Shown here: piece by piece, positions 9,427 to 18,746 of the stretch | Layout of the letters: each line of letters starts with the position of its first letter | How positions within the stretch are numbered: position 1 is the stretch's first letter | From: Notoacmeibacter sp. | Lineage (GTDB): Bacteria > Pseudomonadota > Alphaproteobacteria > Rhizobiales > Rhizobiaceae | Assembly: GCA_019912385.1 (NCBI GenBank) | Contig: JAIOIW010000080.1 | Span: forward strand, 1-64,000 | Direction: 5' to 3' | DNA: 64,000 nucleotides | Position numbers and translations under genes: made by a program | Notes under the pieces: generated by a model | Databases searched by the model: none | The model's input: only the letters and a program-made list of their open reading frames with translations | What the model was told of the DNA's origin: nothing

Positions 9427-10139
9427 GCGGACAATCGGTAGCATTGCGGGAAGTCGTCTTCCGCTATGAAGAAATGGTCATGCGTTTCGACCTGGAGGTC
9501 CTGGACGGCGAGATCGTTGCGGTGACGGGGCCGAGCGGATCGGGGAAATCCACCCTGCTCAATCTCATCGCCGGGTTCGAGATGCCGGAAACCGGGCGCG
9601 TGTTCATCGCCGGCCAGGACGTGACCGGCCTGCCGCCGGGCAAGCGGCCGGTGTCCATGGTGTTCCAGGAGAACAATCTGTTCGGCCACCTCGACCTCGC
9701 CGCCAATGTCGGCCTCGGCCGTTCGCCATCGCTCCGGCTCTCCGAGGATGACCGTATTGATGTCGCAAGAGCGCTGGAAAGGGTTGGCCTCGGCGGCAAG
9801 GACCGGCGCAAGCCGGGCGAACTCTCCGGCGGCGAACGCCAGCGCGCCGCGCTCGCTCGCGTTCTCGTGCGCGACCGGCCGGTCTTGCTGCTCGACGAGC
9901 CCTTCGCTTCGCTCGGACCGGCCTTGCGCAGCGACATGCTCGACCTGTTGCGCGATCTGCACGACGAGGCGGGCATGACCGTGCTTATGGTCACCCACAA
10001 TCCGGGCGACGCCCGTGTCTTTTCCGACCGTACCGTGTTTCTGGAAAACGGCGCGGTCATTGCCTTCGCGCCGACAGGCGAAATTTTCGGCAAGGACGCC
10101 CACCCCGCCGTGCGCCGCTATCTGGGAAGCGGAGATTGA
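9423..10139 (+). CDS. thiQ: Thiamine ABC transporter ATP-binding protein ThiQ
   Basis: ATPase that powers thiamine import. The GTG at 9423 overlaps the thiP stop (GTGA), which is the natural start and gives 238 aa. Walker [10 protein letters not shown]-loop FQENNLF, signature LSGGERQR, Walker [12 protein letters not shown] and the switch His in VTHN are all intact. Last gene of the riboswitch-controlled operon. Confidence 0.95.
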   Translation: MSGQSVALREVVFRYEEMVMRFDLEVLDGEIVAVTGPSGSGKSTLLNLIAGFEMPETGRVFIAGQDVTGLPPGKRPVSMVFQENNLFGHLDLAANVGLGRSPSLRLSEDDRIDVARALERVGLGGKDRRKPGELSGGERQRAALARVLVRDRPVLLLDEPFASLGPALRSDMLDLLRDLHDEAGMTVLMVTHNPGDARVFSDRTVFLENGAVIAFAPTGEIFGKDAHPAVRRYLGSGD

Positions 10140-10202
10140 CCGTTTCGCCGGGTTCCTGCCATGATTTGCACATAATAGGCCTGATACCGATATCCATGAT
10201 CG

Positions 10203-11780
10203 ATGGTGTCACGCGCCGCCTTGCCACCCCGCAGGTTGTATGGCTACGTGACGTTCTTCAACGGGCCTGCCGGCAGGAATACGCAACTGGAACACCTTGT
10301 TATTTCCCCTTCACGCGTGATTGCCCGCGCCGGCCTGCTGGTCGTGGCGCTGTCGGCCGGTCTTGCCGGTTGCAATATCGCCGGTTCCGCGCTCGACGGC
10401 TCCAGTCTGCGCCCTTCGTCCAGCCCGGTCACGGTCGACACGATGAAACGCTCCAGCCGCCTGGCGCAGCTTGCCGAGGCGCAGCATCCCACGATCTTGA
10501 GAACTTATGGCGGCGAGTACAGCGACCCGAAGCTGGAACGCATGGTGGCCAAGGTCGTCGGCCGCCTGACGACCGTGTCCAGCAATCCGGACGAGATCTA
10601 TCGCATCACCCTGCTCAATTCGCCCAACGTCAACGCCTTCGCCCTGCCCGGCGGTTACCTCTACATCACCCGCGGCCTGCTGGCGCTTGCCAATGATTCA
10701 GCGGAGCTGGCCACGGTGGTCTCGCACGAGATGGCCCATGTCACTGCCAATCACGGCATTCTGCGCCAACAAAGAGAGAAGGAGGAGGGTCTCGCCACGC
10801 GGGTGGCCGACGACCTGCTGACCGACAATGTCGAGGCCCGCGCCGCGATCATGCGCGGCCGGCTGCGCCTGGCGCAGTTCTCGCGCAACCAGGAACTCGA
10901 AGCCGATGCCATCGGCATCAAGGCCGCCGGCGATGCGGGCTTCGATCCCTACGCGGCCGCGCGCTTCCTGCGCTCGATGAGCGTCTATTCCGGTTTCCGC
11001 AGTGTGTCGGGCGCTGACGACCCGTCGCTCGATTTCCTTGCAACCCATCCCACCGGCGACCGCCGGATCGAATTGGCATTGCGCCACGCACGCAACTATG
11101 GCGGACCGGGAATCGGGATTACCGATCGCGACTCCTATCTCGACGGCCTGGATGGCATTCTTTTCGGCGACACACCGGAGGAAGGTTTCGTCCGCGGCCG
11201 CGATTTCCTTCATCCGCGCCTGGGAATTCGTTTCACCGTGCCGGAGGGTTTCGTCCTCGACAATTCGGCCGAGGCCGTTACCGCGGCCGGGCCCGGTGAT
11301 GTCGCCATCCGGTTCGACGGCGTGACCGTGGACAAATCCGTCGACGTGGGCCGCTACATTGCCAGCGGCTGGGTCAGCGGGCTGGACAAGGCCACTATCC
11401 GCACCGCCACAGTCAACGGGCTGGAAACCGGCATGGCGCGTGCGCGCGCCGATGGCTGGCAGTTCGACATCACGGTCTTTCGCATCGGCTCGCAGATCTA
11501 CCGGCTGCTGACGGCCGCGCCGCAATCCAGCTCCGCACTCGAACCCACCGCCAACCTCGTTCGAACTTCATTCCGGACGCTGAGTGCCGATGAAAAGTCC
11601 GGGCTGAAGCCGTTGCGCGTGCGCATCGTCAAGGTCGAGCCTGGCCAGACGGTGGCGACCATGGCCGCGATGATGAGCGGTACCCAGCGCACGCTCGACC
11701 TGTTCCTCCTGCTGAATGGCATCGCGCCCGGCACCGGCGTTTCGGCCGGCGATCGTGTCAAGATCATCACCGACCGCTAG
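10203..11780 (+). CDS. M48-family zinc metalloprotease, predicted lipoprotein (BepA-like)
   Basis: Probable periplasmic, membrane-anchored peptidase for outer-membrane or envelope protein quality control. HEMAH at residues 175-179 is the zinc motif and QELEADAIG near 225 supplies the third ligand. A lipobox LAGC has its Cys at residue 57 of the long reading, so the 42 residues before the hydrophobic stretch are unlikely; a GTG at 10317 would give an 18-residue lipoprotein signal and may be the true start, though its ribosome site is poor. The C-terminal third ends in a LysM-like segment (VEPGQTVATMAAMM, LLNGIAPGTGVSAGDRVKI). Monocistronic. Confidence 0.85.
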   Translation: MVSRAALPPRRLYGYVTFFNGPAGRNTQLEHLVISPSRVIARAGLLVVALSAGLAGCNIAGSALDGSSLRPSSSPVTVDTMKRSSRLAQLAEAQHPTILRTYGGEYSDPKLERMVAKVVGRLTTVSSNPDEIYRITLLNSPNVNAFALPGGYLYITRGLLALANDSAELATVVSHEMAHVTANHGILRQQREKEEGLATRVADDLLTDNVEARAAIMRGRLRLAQFSRNQELEADAIGIKAAGDAGFDPYAAARFLRSMSVYSGFRSVSGADDPSLDFLATHPTGDRRIELALRHARNYGGPGIGITDRDSYLDGLDGILFGDTPEEGFVRGRDFLHPRLGIRFTVPEGFVLDNSAEAVTAAGPGDVAIRFDGVTVDKSVDVGRYIASGWVSGLDKATIRTATVNGLETGMARARADGWQFDITVFRIGSQIYRLLTAAPQSSSALEPTANLVRTSFRTLSADEKSGLKPLRVRIVKVEPGQTVATMAAMMSGTQRTLDLFLLLNGIAPGTGVSAGDRVKIITDR

Positions 11781-11898
11781 GTGTTTGATCCCTGGAGCGT
11801 GATGCGTTCAGATGGGAGCGGTTGTCGGAAAGATCATGACCGCAAGGAGTCGTTCCGCGATGACGTTTCAAACCGACATCATCATGGTTTGGAACCGG

Positions 11899-12765
11899 TC
11901 AGACGAGGCCTGACGTCACCCCGGGATGGGCGCGGATCAGTTCGCTTCGCAGTTTTTCGAGCGCGCGGTTCTCGATCTGGCGGACGCGCTCCTTCGAAAT
12001 GCCGAGTTCGCCGCCGAGCCGTTCCAGCGTCGCCCCGTCGTCGGCCAGCCGCCGTTCGCGCACGATATGCAACTCGCGTTCGTTGAGGACGCGAAGAGCG
12101 CTGTGCAGCCATGTCGTACGCCGTTCCGAATCGATCGTTTCACTGACGATCTCGTCGGGCGACGGCGCATCCGAGACGAGGAAATCCATCCGTTCGGCGC
12201 CGCTTTCGCCATCCGCTCCGATCGGCGTGTTCAGCGAGGCATCAGGACCGGACAGGCGCGAATCCATCAGCGCCACATCGGATTCCGCAACGCCGAGCGC
12301 GTTGGATATCGCCTTGTACATCGTCGTCGAAGGCAGCTTTTCGCCGCCCTGGGCGAGCTTCGCGCGCAACCGTCGCAGATTGAAGAACAGCGCCTTCTGC
12401 GCCGACGACGTGCCGCCGCGCACGATCGACCAGTTGCGCAGGATATAGTCCTGCATCGAGGCGCGGATCCACCAGGTCGCGTAAGTCGAGAACCGGACCT
12501 CGCGTTCAGGCTCGAAGCGGGCGGCCGCCTCCAGCAGTCCGACATGGCCCTCCTGGATGAGATCGCTCATCGAGAGGCCGAAATTGCGGAACCGGCCGGC
12601 GATCGAAACGACAAGCCGCATATGGGCCGTCGTGATGCGATGCATTGCATTCTGGTCGCCGAGTTCCTTCCATCGTATCGCGAGATCATGCTCCTCCTGG
12701 CGTTCCAGATAGGGCGCCTTCATCGCGGCACGCACCATCGAATTTCCGGTCGCTGATCCTCTCAT
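11899..12765 (-). CDS. rpoH: RNA polymerase heat-shock-type sigma factor RpoH (RpoH2-like)
   Basis: Sigma-32 family factor of 288 aa. The RpoH box is present as QKALFFNLR at residues 123-131, with region 2 (MSDLIQEGHVGLLEAAARFE, STYATWWIRASMQDYI) and a region 4 helix-turn-helix (LGISKERVRQIENRALEKLR). Alphaproteobacteria commonly have two RpoH copies; its place beside carD and fdxA fits the second copy, linked in rhizobia to oxidative or general stress, but paralogue identity is inferred. AGGGAG lies before the ATG. Confidence 0.92.
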   Translation of the reverse strand: MRGSATGNSMVRAAMKAPYLERQEEHDLAIRWKELGDQNAMHRITTAHMRLVVSIAGRFRNFGLSMSDLIQEGHVGLLEAAARFEPEREVRFSTYATWWIRASMQDYILRNWSIVRGGTSSAQKALFFNLRRLRAKLAQGGEKLPSTTMYKAISNALGVAESDVALMDSRLSGPDASLNTPIGADGESGAERMDFLVSDAPSPDEIVSETIDSERRTTWLHSALRVLNERELHIVRERRLADDGATLERLGGELGISKERVRQIENRALEKLRSELIRAHPGVTSGLV

Positions 12766-13076
12766 TGCCTTTCTCCCTGGAACGCGGAAGCGCGGAACGC
12801 ACCCGCGTCACCAAATCCGATCAATGAAAAATGTCGTGTTTGTGTCGCTGAACGGTCAAGACCACCGGGTTACGTTTCAAAACGCAAGCCGGATCACCCC
12901 GCCTGGCAATTGCGCGGCATGGACGGCGATGATTCCTTGCCGAAACCGCGGGGGCGATCTTCGGGTCGGCGCGTCAGATTGACGGAATTTCAAGATTGAA
13001 AACAAAGGTTTGTTCTGCAGCGCGCAGCACGGGATCGCCCGGTTGCTCTCCCGTCGTTATCAGGTGTGATGCGGAA
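12766..13076. other. Intergenic region upstream of rpoH
   Basis: About 310 bp with no supportable gene. It should hold the rpoH promoter on the minus strand. I looked for an EcfG-type GGAAC-N16/17-CGTT promoter in the minus orientation and did not find a good one. A small palindrome AACAAAGGTTTGTT lies at 13001-13014; its role is unknown. Confidence 0.4.
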
Positions 13077-13108
13077 ACAAAAAAAGCCCGGTCGCGCGAA
13101 CCGGGCTT
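13077..13108 (-). terminator. Intrinsic terminator of carD
   Basis: AAGCCCGGT (13084-13092) pairs perfectly with ACCGGGCTT (13100-13108) and the minus strand continues into TTTTTTT. It lies 27 bp after the carD stop. Confidence 0.9.
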
Positions 13109-13134
13109 CTTTCACGATTGCGTGAGAATGGCGA

Positions 13135-13716
13135 TCAGGCCGCTTCTTCCTGCTCGGTTTCCTCGTTGTCGGCCTTGGCGCCGCGGCGCGGACCCTTGTT
13201 GAGGTTCTGCTCGATCAGGTTGACGGCCTCGGTTTCGCTCATCTTGTTGACGGCCGCGATCTCACGCGCCATCCGGTCGAGCGCCGCCTCGTAGAGCTGG
13301 CGCTCCGAATAAGACTGCTCGGGCTGGTTTTCCGCGCGGTAGAGGTCGCGGACGACCTCCGAAATCGAGATCAGGTCGCCGGAATTGATCTTGGCATCAT
13401 ATTCCTGTGCCCGGCGCGACCACATCGTCCGCTTCACCCGGGCGCGGCCCTGGACCACCTTGAGGGCGCGGTCGACATAGTCGGTCTCAGACAGCTTGCG
13501 CATGCCGATGGACGCCGCTTTCGCCACCGGCACCTTGAGGCGCATCTTGTCCTTCTGGAAATCGATAACGAACAGCTCCAGCTTGTGCCCCGCGACTTCC
13601 TGCTCTTCGATAGCAACGATCTGCCCGACGCCGTGAGCAGGATAGACGATATACTCGCTCGTCTTGAATCCTTGGCGCTGTGCCGACTTCTTCTGCTGGG
13701 TTGCCATACGTTTCAT
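13135..13716 (-). CDS. carD: CarD-family transcriptional regulator
   Basis: CarD/CdnL proteins bind RNA polymerase beta and stabilise the open complex, especially at rRNA promoters. The N-terminal Tudor-like RNA-polymerase-interacting domain is visible from residue 18 (TSEYIVYPAHGVGQIVAIEE), followed by the helical DNA-binding part (VKRTMWSRRAQEYDAKINSG, VVRDLY, YSERQLYEAALDRMA). The length of 193 aa includes an acidic tail. Two ATGs (13716 and 13704) compete; GGGAG lies 3 nt before the first and 12 nt before the second. It belongs to the conserved helicase/S4/fdxA/carD/rpoH neighbourhood and has its own terminator. Confidence 0.92.
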   Translation of the reverse strand: MKRMATQQKKSAQRQGFKTSEYIVYPAHGVGQIVAIEEQEVAGHKLELFVIDFQKDKMRLKVPVAKAASIGMRKLSETDYVDRALKVVQGRARVKRTMWSRRAQEYDAKINSGDLISISEVVRDLYRAENQPEQSYSERQLYEAALDRMAREIAAVNKMSETEAVNLIEQNLNKGPRRGAKADNEETEQEEAA

Positions 13717-14074
13717 GTACTCCCTGTTGGATCCCGGCTCTCTTCACCGGTCTCAGGTCCACACCGGAAAATCCGGCATTGCCCGGTTTTTGCGCACACC
13801 ATTCGGTCCGCAGGCAAACGGTCAATCGAGGATTTGGGATCGGCCGAATATCGGTTCCCGACCATCTCACCTCGTTTTGACGATGCTATGCCTTTCGGTG
13901 ATCGGCGCCTCGCGCGCCACAGGATGGATAAAAAACCGGCATGTAAAAATTACATAGCATGAAAACGCGATAGAATCAATGTTTTGCCGCGCCCGCTAAC
14001 ACTTTGCGGGCACAACTGCACAATATCTGGTCAACCGTCGGGTGCGACGCGATTCCGCCGCCCGGCTGCATCGT
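13717..14074. other. Intergenic region between fdxA and carD
   Basis: About 358 bp without a convincing gene. It should hold the carD promoter. A perfect AT-rich palindrome ATGTAAAAATTACAT lies at 13941-13955 and is a candidate operator. No T-tailed hairpin for fdxA was recognised. Confidence 0.4.
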
Positions 14075-14413
14075 TCAATCGCCTTCGCCGGGCTCGGCCG
14101 AAAAGTACTTTTCGAACTTCCCTTCCTCGCCGTCATGTTCCGCGGCGTCGGCCGGCGGCTCGCGCTTGATCGTGATGTTCGGCCACTTCTCGGCATATTC
14201 CGTATTGATCCTGAGCCACTTGTCGAGGCCCGGCTCGGTGTCCGGCTTGATCGCCTCGGCCGGGCATTCCGGTTCGCACACGCCGCAGTCGATGCATTCG
14301 TCGGGATGGATGACGAGCATGTTCTCGCCTTCGTAGAAGCAATCCACCGGACAGACTTCTACGCAATCCATGTATTTGCACTTGATGCAGTTTTCGATGA
14401 CGATATAGGTCAT
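14075..14413 (-). CDS. fdxA: Ferredoxin FdxA, 7Fe-type
   Basis: Small cytosolic electron carrier of 112 aa. The start is the ATG at 14413 because [20 protein letters not shown] is the canonical FdxA N-terminus; longer readings are out of family. Cys motifs [17 protein letters not shown] and [12 protein letters not shown] fit one 3Fe-4S plus one 4Fe-4S cluster, and the C-terminal tail is the usual alphaproteobacterial extension. Neighbour order S4 protein / fdxA / carD is conserved in Hyphomicrobiales. Confidence 0.95.
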   Translation of the reverse strand: MTYIVIENCIKCKYMDCVEVCPVDCFYEGENMLVIHPDECIDCGVCEPECPAEAIKPDTEPGLDKWLRINTEYAEKWPNITIKREPPADAAEHDGEEGKFEKYFSAEPGEGD

Positions 14414-14528
14414 TTCCAGGCTGTCTCCAGCGCGGCCGTTGCCATTGGTTTCCGGTCTGGTGAGGTAACCGCTTTGCCCGCCGCTGGCAAGGGCCGGCAA
14501 CACACGCTGGCGCGCCGTAGGCGCAAAG

Positions 14529-14930
14529 TCATTCCCCGCCCCGCCAATTGTCGAGCTTGCGGCGTTGTTTCTTGGTTGGCCGTCCGCTTCCCTGCTCCCG
14601 GACACCGGCATTGACGGGTGGCGGGGCTGCCTCCGGCGGCGGTTCGGGCGGCGAAAGATCCTCGTAAAGCAATCTCGCTTCGCTATAGGGTCCGCGCCGG
14701 TCGCCCGCCGCCAGCACTTTCAGGACAACGACACGCCGCTCCAGCGAGACCGTCAGCACGTCGCCCGGCCTGATGGCGCGGGCCGCGTTGGAGATCTTGT
14801 CGCGGTTGACCCTGACACGCCCCAACTGAACCATTTTCGCCGCAAGCGAACGCGATTTGACGATCCGGGCGAAGAACAGCCACTTGTCGATCCGCTGGGA
14901 CGGAGCCGGTTCGCCCTGCGCTTCCCTCAC
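14529..14930 (-). CDS. S4-domain RNA-binding protein (Hsp15/HslR-like)
   Basis: 133 aa with an S4 domain at residues 12-75 ([41 protein letters not shown]) followed by a proline-rich and basic tail ([29 protein letters not shown]). Hsp15 relatives bind stalled 50S subunits carrying nascent chains. It lies between the helicase gene and fdxA on the same strand, which is the usual arrangement. Confidence 0.9.
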   Translation of the reverse strand: MREAQGEPAPSQRIDKWLFFARIVKSRSLAAKMVQLGRVRVNRDKISNAARAIRPGDVLTVSLERRVVVLKVLAAGDRRGPYSEARLLYEDLSPPEPPPEAAPPPVNAGVREQGSGRPTKKQRRKLDNWRGGE

Positions 14931-14993
14931 CGGAAGCGCCCCCTCGGCAAGGTTGGTGCAAGTGATCCCGGCAAGCGCATCCGGCCAGTGTCC

Positions 14994-15047
14994 CGATTCT
15001 GAAATTCAATTCATCCGATATCAGGTTCCGGTCGAATTTCAGAATCG
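14994..15047. repeat. Inverted repeat, 14-bp perfect arms
   Basis: CGATTCTGAAATTC (14994-15007) and GAATTTCAGAATCG (15034-15047) are exact reverse complements with a 26-bp spacer. It is in the gap between the helicase gene and the S4 gene and would form a strong hairpin in the shared transcript. No T-tract follows. Confidence 0.75.
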
Positions 15048-15077
15048 AAAGGACACAAGCTACACCATGATTCCAGT

Positions 15078-15133
15078 GTGGTTCTGGTTTTGAAGACCGA
15101 TATGGACAATGGGGTGAAATTCAAAACCACCAC
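15078..15133. repeat. Second inverted repeat in the same gap
   Basis: GTGGT-TCT-GGTTTTGAA (15078-15094) pairs with TTCAAAACCACCAC (15120-15133) apart from a 3-nt bulge. It starts 30 bp after the first inverted repeat and ends just before the helicase stop codon, so it may end or protect the helicase message. Confidence 0.65.
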
Positions 15134-15139
15134 TCCAGC

Positions 15140-18100
15140 CTATTTCCCCATCTTGTCCTTCAGGGCGGCCAGCTTGGCGAAGGGTGAATCGGGATCGATC
15201 CTGACGGCCGCCTCTCGGCGCGGCGGGCGGGCCTGCATCGGCGGCTTGCCGCCGCCCTTGCCAGCGCCCTTGCCAGCGCCCTTGGGCGGCCGCTTCGTCC
15301 TGAAGCCGCGTTTTTCACCGCCCTCCTGGCCCTCCCGCGTCGATTCGCCGCGGTTGCGGCCACGTCCATGCTGGCGGTTGTCCGGGCGCGCCGCCTGGCG
15401 CCACACCAGGACCGGCTTCGGCTCCTCCGGTTCGCCGCCATCCGGGTCAGCACCGCCGACCGGCCCTTCGGCAGCAGCCGCAATCGCCGCTTCGGGTTTG
15501 TCCGGTGCGGCAACCGGAACGTCGTCATCGGTGGCCGGAGTTTCAACCGCCGGGCTCTCCGACGAACTTGCCGTCTCGCTTGCCTCCGCGGGTGCGGCCT
15601 CTGCATTCGTCGCAGCTTCTTCGCCGCCTGCTCCGGTTCCTTCACCCTTCGGCGCTTCGGCCGCCACGGTGGCCGAATCGAACCCTGCAAGCCGCGCGGC
15701 GACCGCGCTCGCATCATTTGGTTCGGCGCGATAGCCCAGGCCCTTGAGGATCTCCTCCATGTCCTCCGCGGTCGCACCGAGGATGGACATCATCGCCGGC
15801 GTGACGACGAACGCCCGCCCGCCATAGCCACCTTCGGGACGCTTGCCCGATCCGGGCGACCAGTCGAGCGCCGGGCGGATCAGGTCGGCCAGCCGCTCCA
15901 GGATGTCGACGCGTACCGCGCGCCGTCCGAGGATGCGGAACCCGGCGAGGCGGTAGAATTCCCGCTCGAAGGCCGGGTCGGTGACGACCGACGTGCGCCC
16001 GGCCGCCATTGCCGCCACCACATCGCCGAACCCGGATTTTTCCTTGCCGTCATTGGCGACCGCCCACAACAGGGTCACCAGACCCGCCGGCGCCGGCTTC
16101 AACAGCGCTGGAATGAAAACATGGTAGGCGCCGAAACGCACGCCGAGACGCCGCAATTGTCCGCGCGCCTGCTGGTCCAGCGACTTGACGTCATTGGCGA
16201 TGTCGCGGCGGTCGATCACGCCGAGCTTTTCCACCAGCCGGAAGGCGATGCCGCGCGCCAGGCCATCGAGCGGATCGGCCGCCGCCAGGTCGACCAGCGG
16301 CTTCAGGAGCGTATCGACCTGGTAGGCGACAAATCGGGCGACGCGCGCGGCGACCTTGTCGCGCGCCGTGCCGGTCAGTTGCTCGTCGGCCAGCAGCACG
16401 GCGCGCGGCTTCAGCATCTCTTCGCCTGCGACCAGTGTGGCAACCGGCGCACCGAGCCAGCGCAGCGCGCCGTCCGATCCCAGGGCAAGGTCGCCATTGG
16501 CACAGGCGGCAAACCGCTCGGCACGGGCCTCGAACTCTCCGGCCAGGGCCTTCTGCGCGGCCGCGCGCACGGCCTTGGCATCCTCGCCCTCCGCGGTCCG
16601 GTCGGCGGTAAAACGGAAGCCCTGCAACTCACCGACATGGTGGCCTTCGACGAGCACGTCTCCGGAAGGGCTGATTTCGGCTTCGAGCATGGTGTTCTCT
16701 CTCAGGCGCTTCATGAGCACGGATGTCCTGCGGTCTACGAACCGTTTCGTCAACCGTTCGTGCAACGCATCCGACAGCCGGTCCTCGATTTCGCGCGTTT
16801 TTTCCTGCCAGTGTGCCGGATCGGCCAGCCATTGCGGCCGGTGTGAAACGAAAGTCCAGGTGCGGATCTGTGCGACACGGGCGGAAAGCGTGTCGATGTC
16901 GCCGTCGGTGCGGTCGGCGCGGCGCACCTGCTCGGCCATGTAGTCCTCGTCGACACGGCCGTCGCGCGCAAGGTCGCTGTAAAGCGCACCGATGATATCC
17001 GCGTGCTGGGCCGGTGCGATGCGCCGATAGTCGGGCAGCGCACAGACATCCCACAGCAGCGACACCCGTTCGCGCGTCGTCGCCAGCTTGCGGATGTCCG
17101 GATCGCGCGACAGGAAGCCGAGCGCCTGGGCATCGACCGCCGGCAGCGCGCGGGTCAGCCCCTCGACCGGCGGCAACGCCTCGATCGAGCGCGCCAGCGC
17201 GTCGAGGTTCGAGAAATCGAATTCGGCGGTGCGCCATTGCAGCATCTTCACCGGGTCGAACATGTGCGATTCGAGCTTCTCGACCAGTTCCTCGTCCAGC
17301 GGATCGACCTGGCCGGTGACGCCGAACGTGCCGTCGCGGGTGTGGCGGCCGGCGCGGCCCGCCACCTGGCCGAGTTCGGCGGGATTGAGGTTGCGGTACT
17401 GGAAGCCGTCGAACTTGCGCGTCTGGGCGAAGGCGACATGGTCGACATCGAGGTTCAGCCCCATGCCGATCGCATCGGTGGCGACGAGAAAATCGACGTC
17501 ACCCGACTGGTAGAGCCCGACCTGGGCATTGCGGGTGCGCGGGCTGAGCGCACCGAGCACGACCGCCACCCCGCCGCGCTGGCGCCGGATCAGTTCGCCG
17601 ATTGCATAGACCTCGTCGGCGGAAAACGCGACGATCGCCGAACGCCGCGGCAGCCGCGTGATCTTCTTCGACCCCGCATAGGCGAGATGCGACATGCGTG
17701 GCCGCGTGACGACGGAAATGCCTTTCAGCAGCTTTTCCAGGATGCCGCGCATCGTCGCCGCACCGAGAAGCAGCGTCTCCTCGCGGCCGCGCAGATGCAG
17801 GATCCGGTCGGTGAAGATGTGCCCGCGTTCCAGATCGCCGGCGAGCTGCACCTCGTCGATGGCTACGAATGCGGCATCGGTCTGCCGCGGCATCGCCTCC
17901 ACGGTGCACACCGAATAGCGCGCACCGGGCGGCATGATCTTCTCCTCGCCCGTGATCAGGGCGACATTGGCCGTCCCGACCTTTTCGGCAACCCGGCCAT
18001 AGACCTCGCGCGCCAGCAGCCTGAGCGGCAGGCCGATGACGCCACTGGAGTGCGCCACCATGCGCTCGATCGCCAGGTGCGTCTTGCCGGTATTGGTCGG

Positions 18101-18169
18101 CCCGAGCACGGCCGTGACGTCCCGCCCGGACAGGATCAACGGCGTATTGTGCATGGATGAGACGGTCAC
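15140..18169 (-). CDS. SUV3-like superfamily 2 RNA helicase
   Basis: A 1009-aa helicase. Walker A is GPTNTGKT at residues 23-30, motif II is DEVQ in VAIDEVQLAGD near 105, and the second RecA-like domain shows FLVATDAIGMGLNLDVDHVA and VAGRAGRHTRDGTFG. These match the SUV3/Mgr-like DExH helicases that occur in alphaproteobacteria and mitochondria and act in RNA turnover. The last 200 residues are low complexity, first Ala/Glu/Pro-rich then Lys/Gly/Arg-rich (KGAGKGAGKGGGK), probably disordered and RNA-binding. It heads the block toward S4, fdxA and carD. The start at 18169 could instead be MHNTP, five codons later. Confidence 0.9.
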   Translation of the reverse strand: MTVSSMHNTPLILSGRDVTAVLGPTNTGKTHLAIERMVAHSSGVIGLPLRLLAREVYGRVAEKVGTANVALITGEEKIMPPGARYSVCTVEAMPRQTDAAFVAIDEVQLAGDLERGHIFTDRILHLRGREETLLLGAATMRGILEKLLKGISVVTRPRMSHLAYAGSKKITRLPRRSAIVAFSADEVYAIGELIRRQRGGVAVVLGALSPRTRNAQVGLYQSGDVDFLVATDAIGMGLNLDVDHVAFAQTRKFDGFQYRNLNPAELGQVAGRAGRHTRDGTFGVTGQVDPLDEELVEKLESHMFDPVKMLQWRTAEFDFSNLDALARSIEALPPVEGLTRALPAVDAQALGFLSRDPDIRKLATTRERVSLLWDVCALPDYRRIAPAQHADIIGALYSDLARDGRVDEDYMAEQVRRADRTDGDIDTLSARVAQIRTWTFVSHRPQWLADPAHWQEKTREIEDRLSDALHERLTKRFVDRRTSVLMKRLRENTMLEAEISPSGDVLVEGHHVGELQGFRFTADRTAEGEDAKAVRAAAQKALAGEFEARAERFAACANGDLALGSDGALRWLGAPVATLVAGEEMLKPRAVLLADEQLTGTARDKVAARVARFVAYQVDTLLKPLVDLAAADPLDGLARGIAFRLVEKLGVIDRRDIANDVKSLDQQARGQLRRLGVRFGAYHVFIPALLKPAPAGLVTLLWAVANDGKEKSGFGDVVAAMAAGRTSVVTDPAFEREFYRLAGFRILGRRAVRVDILERLADLIRPALDWSPGSGKRPEGGYGGRAFVVTPAMMSILGATAEDMEEILKGLGYRAEPNDASAVAARLAGFDSATVAAEAPKGEGTGAGGEEAATNAEAAPAEASETASSSESPAVETPATDDDVPVAAPDKPEAAIAAAAEGPVGGADPDGGEPEEPKPVLVWRQAARPDNRQHGRGRNRGESTREGQEGGEKRGFRTKRPPKGAGKGAGKGGGKPPMQARPPRREAAVRIDPDSPFAKLAALKDKMGK

Positions 18170-18308
18170 GATGCCAGGGTTCTGTTTCTACACGGCAAGA
18201 CGGTTGCAGCCCCGTCCCGAAGTCGCGTGTCCAAAGCACAAAGTCCCCTGCAAGGGCAAGTAAATCCGCTTTACCGAGAATAACGCAACCACGCCGGGTC
18301 CTGTCTGC

Positions 18309-18474
18309 GTTAACGAATGGAACGAGTCTGGAACGAATCGGCGACGAATCACTGACTCGTGCTGATTCATCCTTTGTTCACCCCAAGATATGGTGCCGGG
18401 CGCCAGATTCCAGCCCACATGCTGAATCATGTTTTTCGAACCCGCAAATATTGGCGCTGCCGCGTTAACCTTTG
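18309..18474 (+). repeat. Repeat unit A of a diverged direct duplication
   Basis: Begins GTTAACGAAT, contains GGAACGAATCGGCGACGAAT (18331-18350), then CAAGATATGGTGC, and ends GTTAACCTTTG. The same blocks in the same order recur 271-272 bp downstream in unit B. Seven GANTC sites fall between 18324 and 18428. Confidence 0.75.
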
Positions 18475-18579
18475 CCCGCTACGCCGGTTGCGTCGCGCCG
18501 TGCGGCAGGACAAGTCCCAGAATTTGTTAATGAAAATGAATTCTTCATTAACCGCTTCGCGGCAAATCGAGCCTATCAC

Positions 18580-18746
18580 GTTAACGAATCGAACCAAGGC
18601 GGAACGAATCGGCGACGAATCAGCGATCAGGCTGTTTTCCCGCTTTGTTCTACACAAGATATTGTGCAGAATCGGCTCGTCCCGCCTATCATGCGCGGGA
18701 TTTGCGCCTGATCGACGGGCTCCGTTGCCGGAGACGTTAACCTTTG
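18580..18746 (+). repeat. Repeat unit B of a diverged direct duplication
   Basis: Begins GTTAACGAAT, contains GGAACGAATCGGCGACGAAT (18601-18620), then CAAGATATTGTGC, and ends GTTAACCTTTG at 18736-18746. Sequence between the shared blocks has diverged from unit A, but block spacing is kept to within 1-2 bp. Confidence 0.75.
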
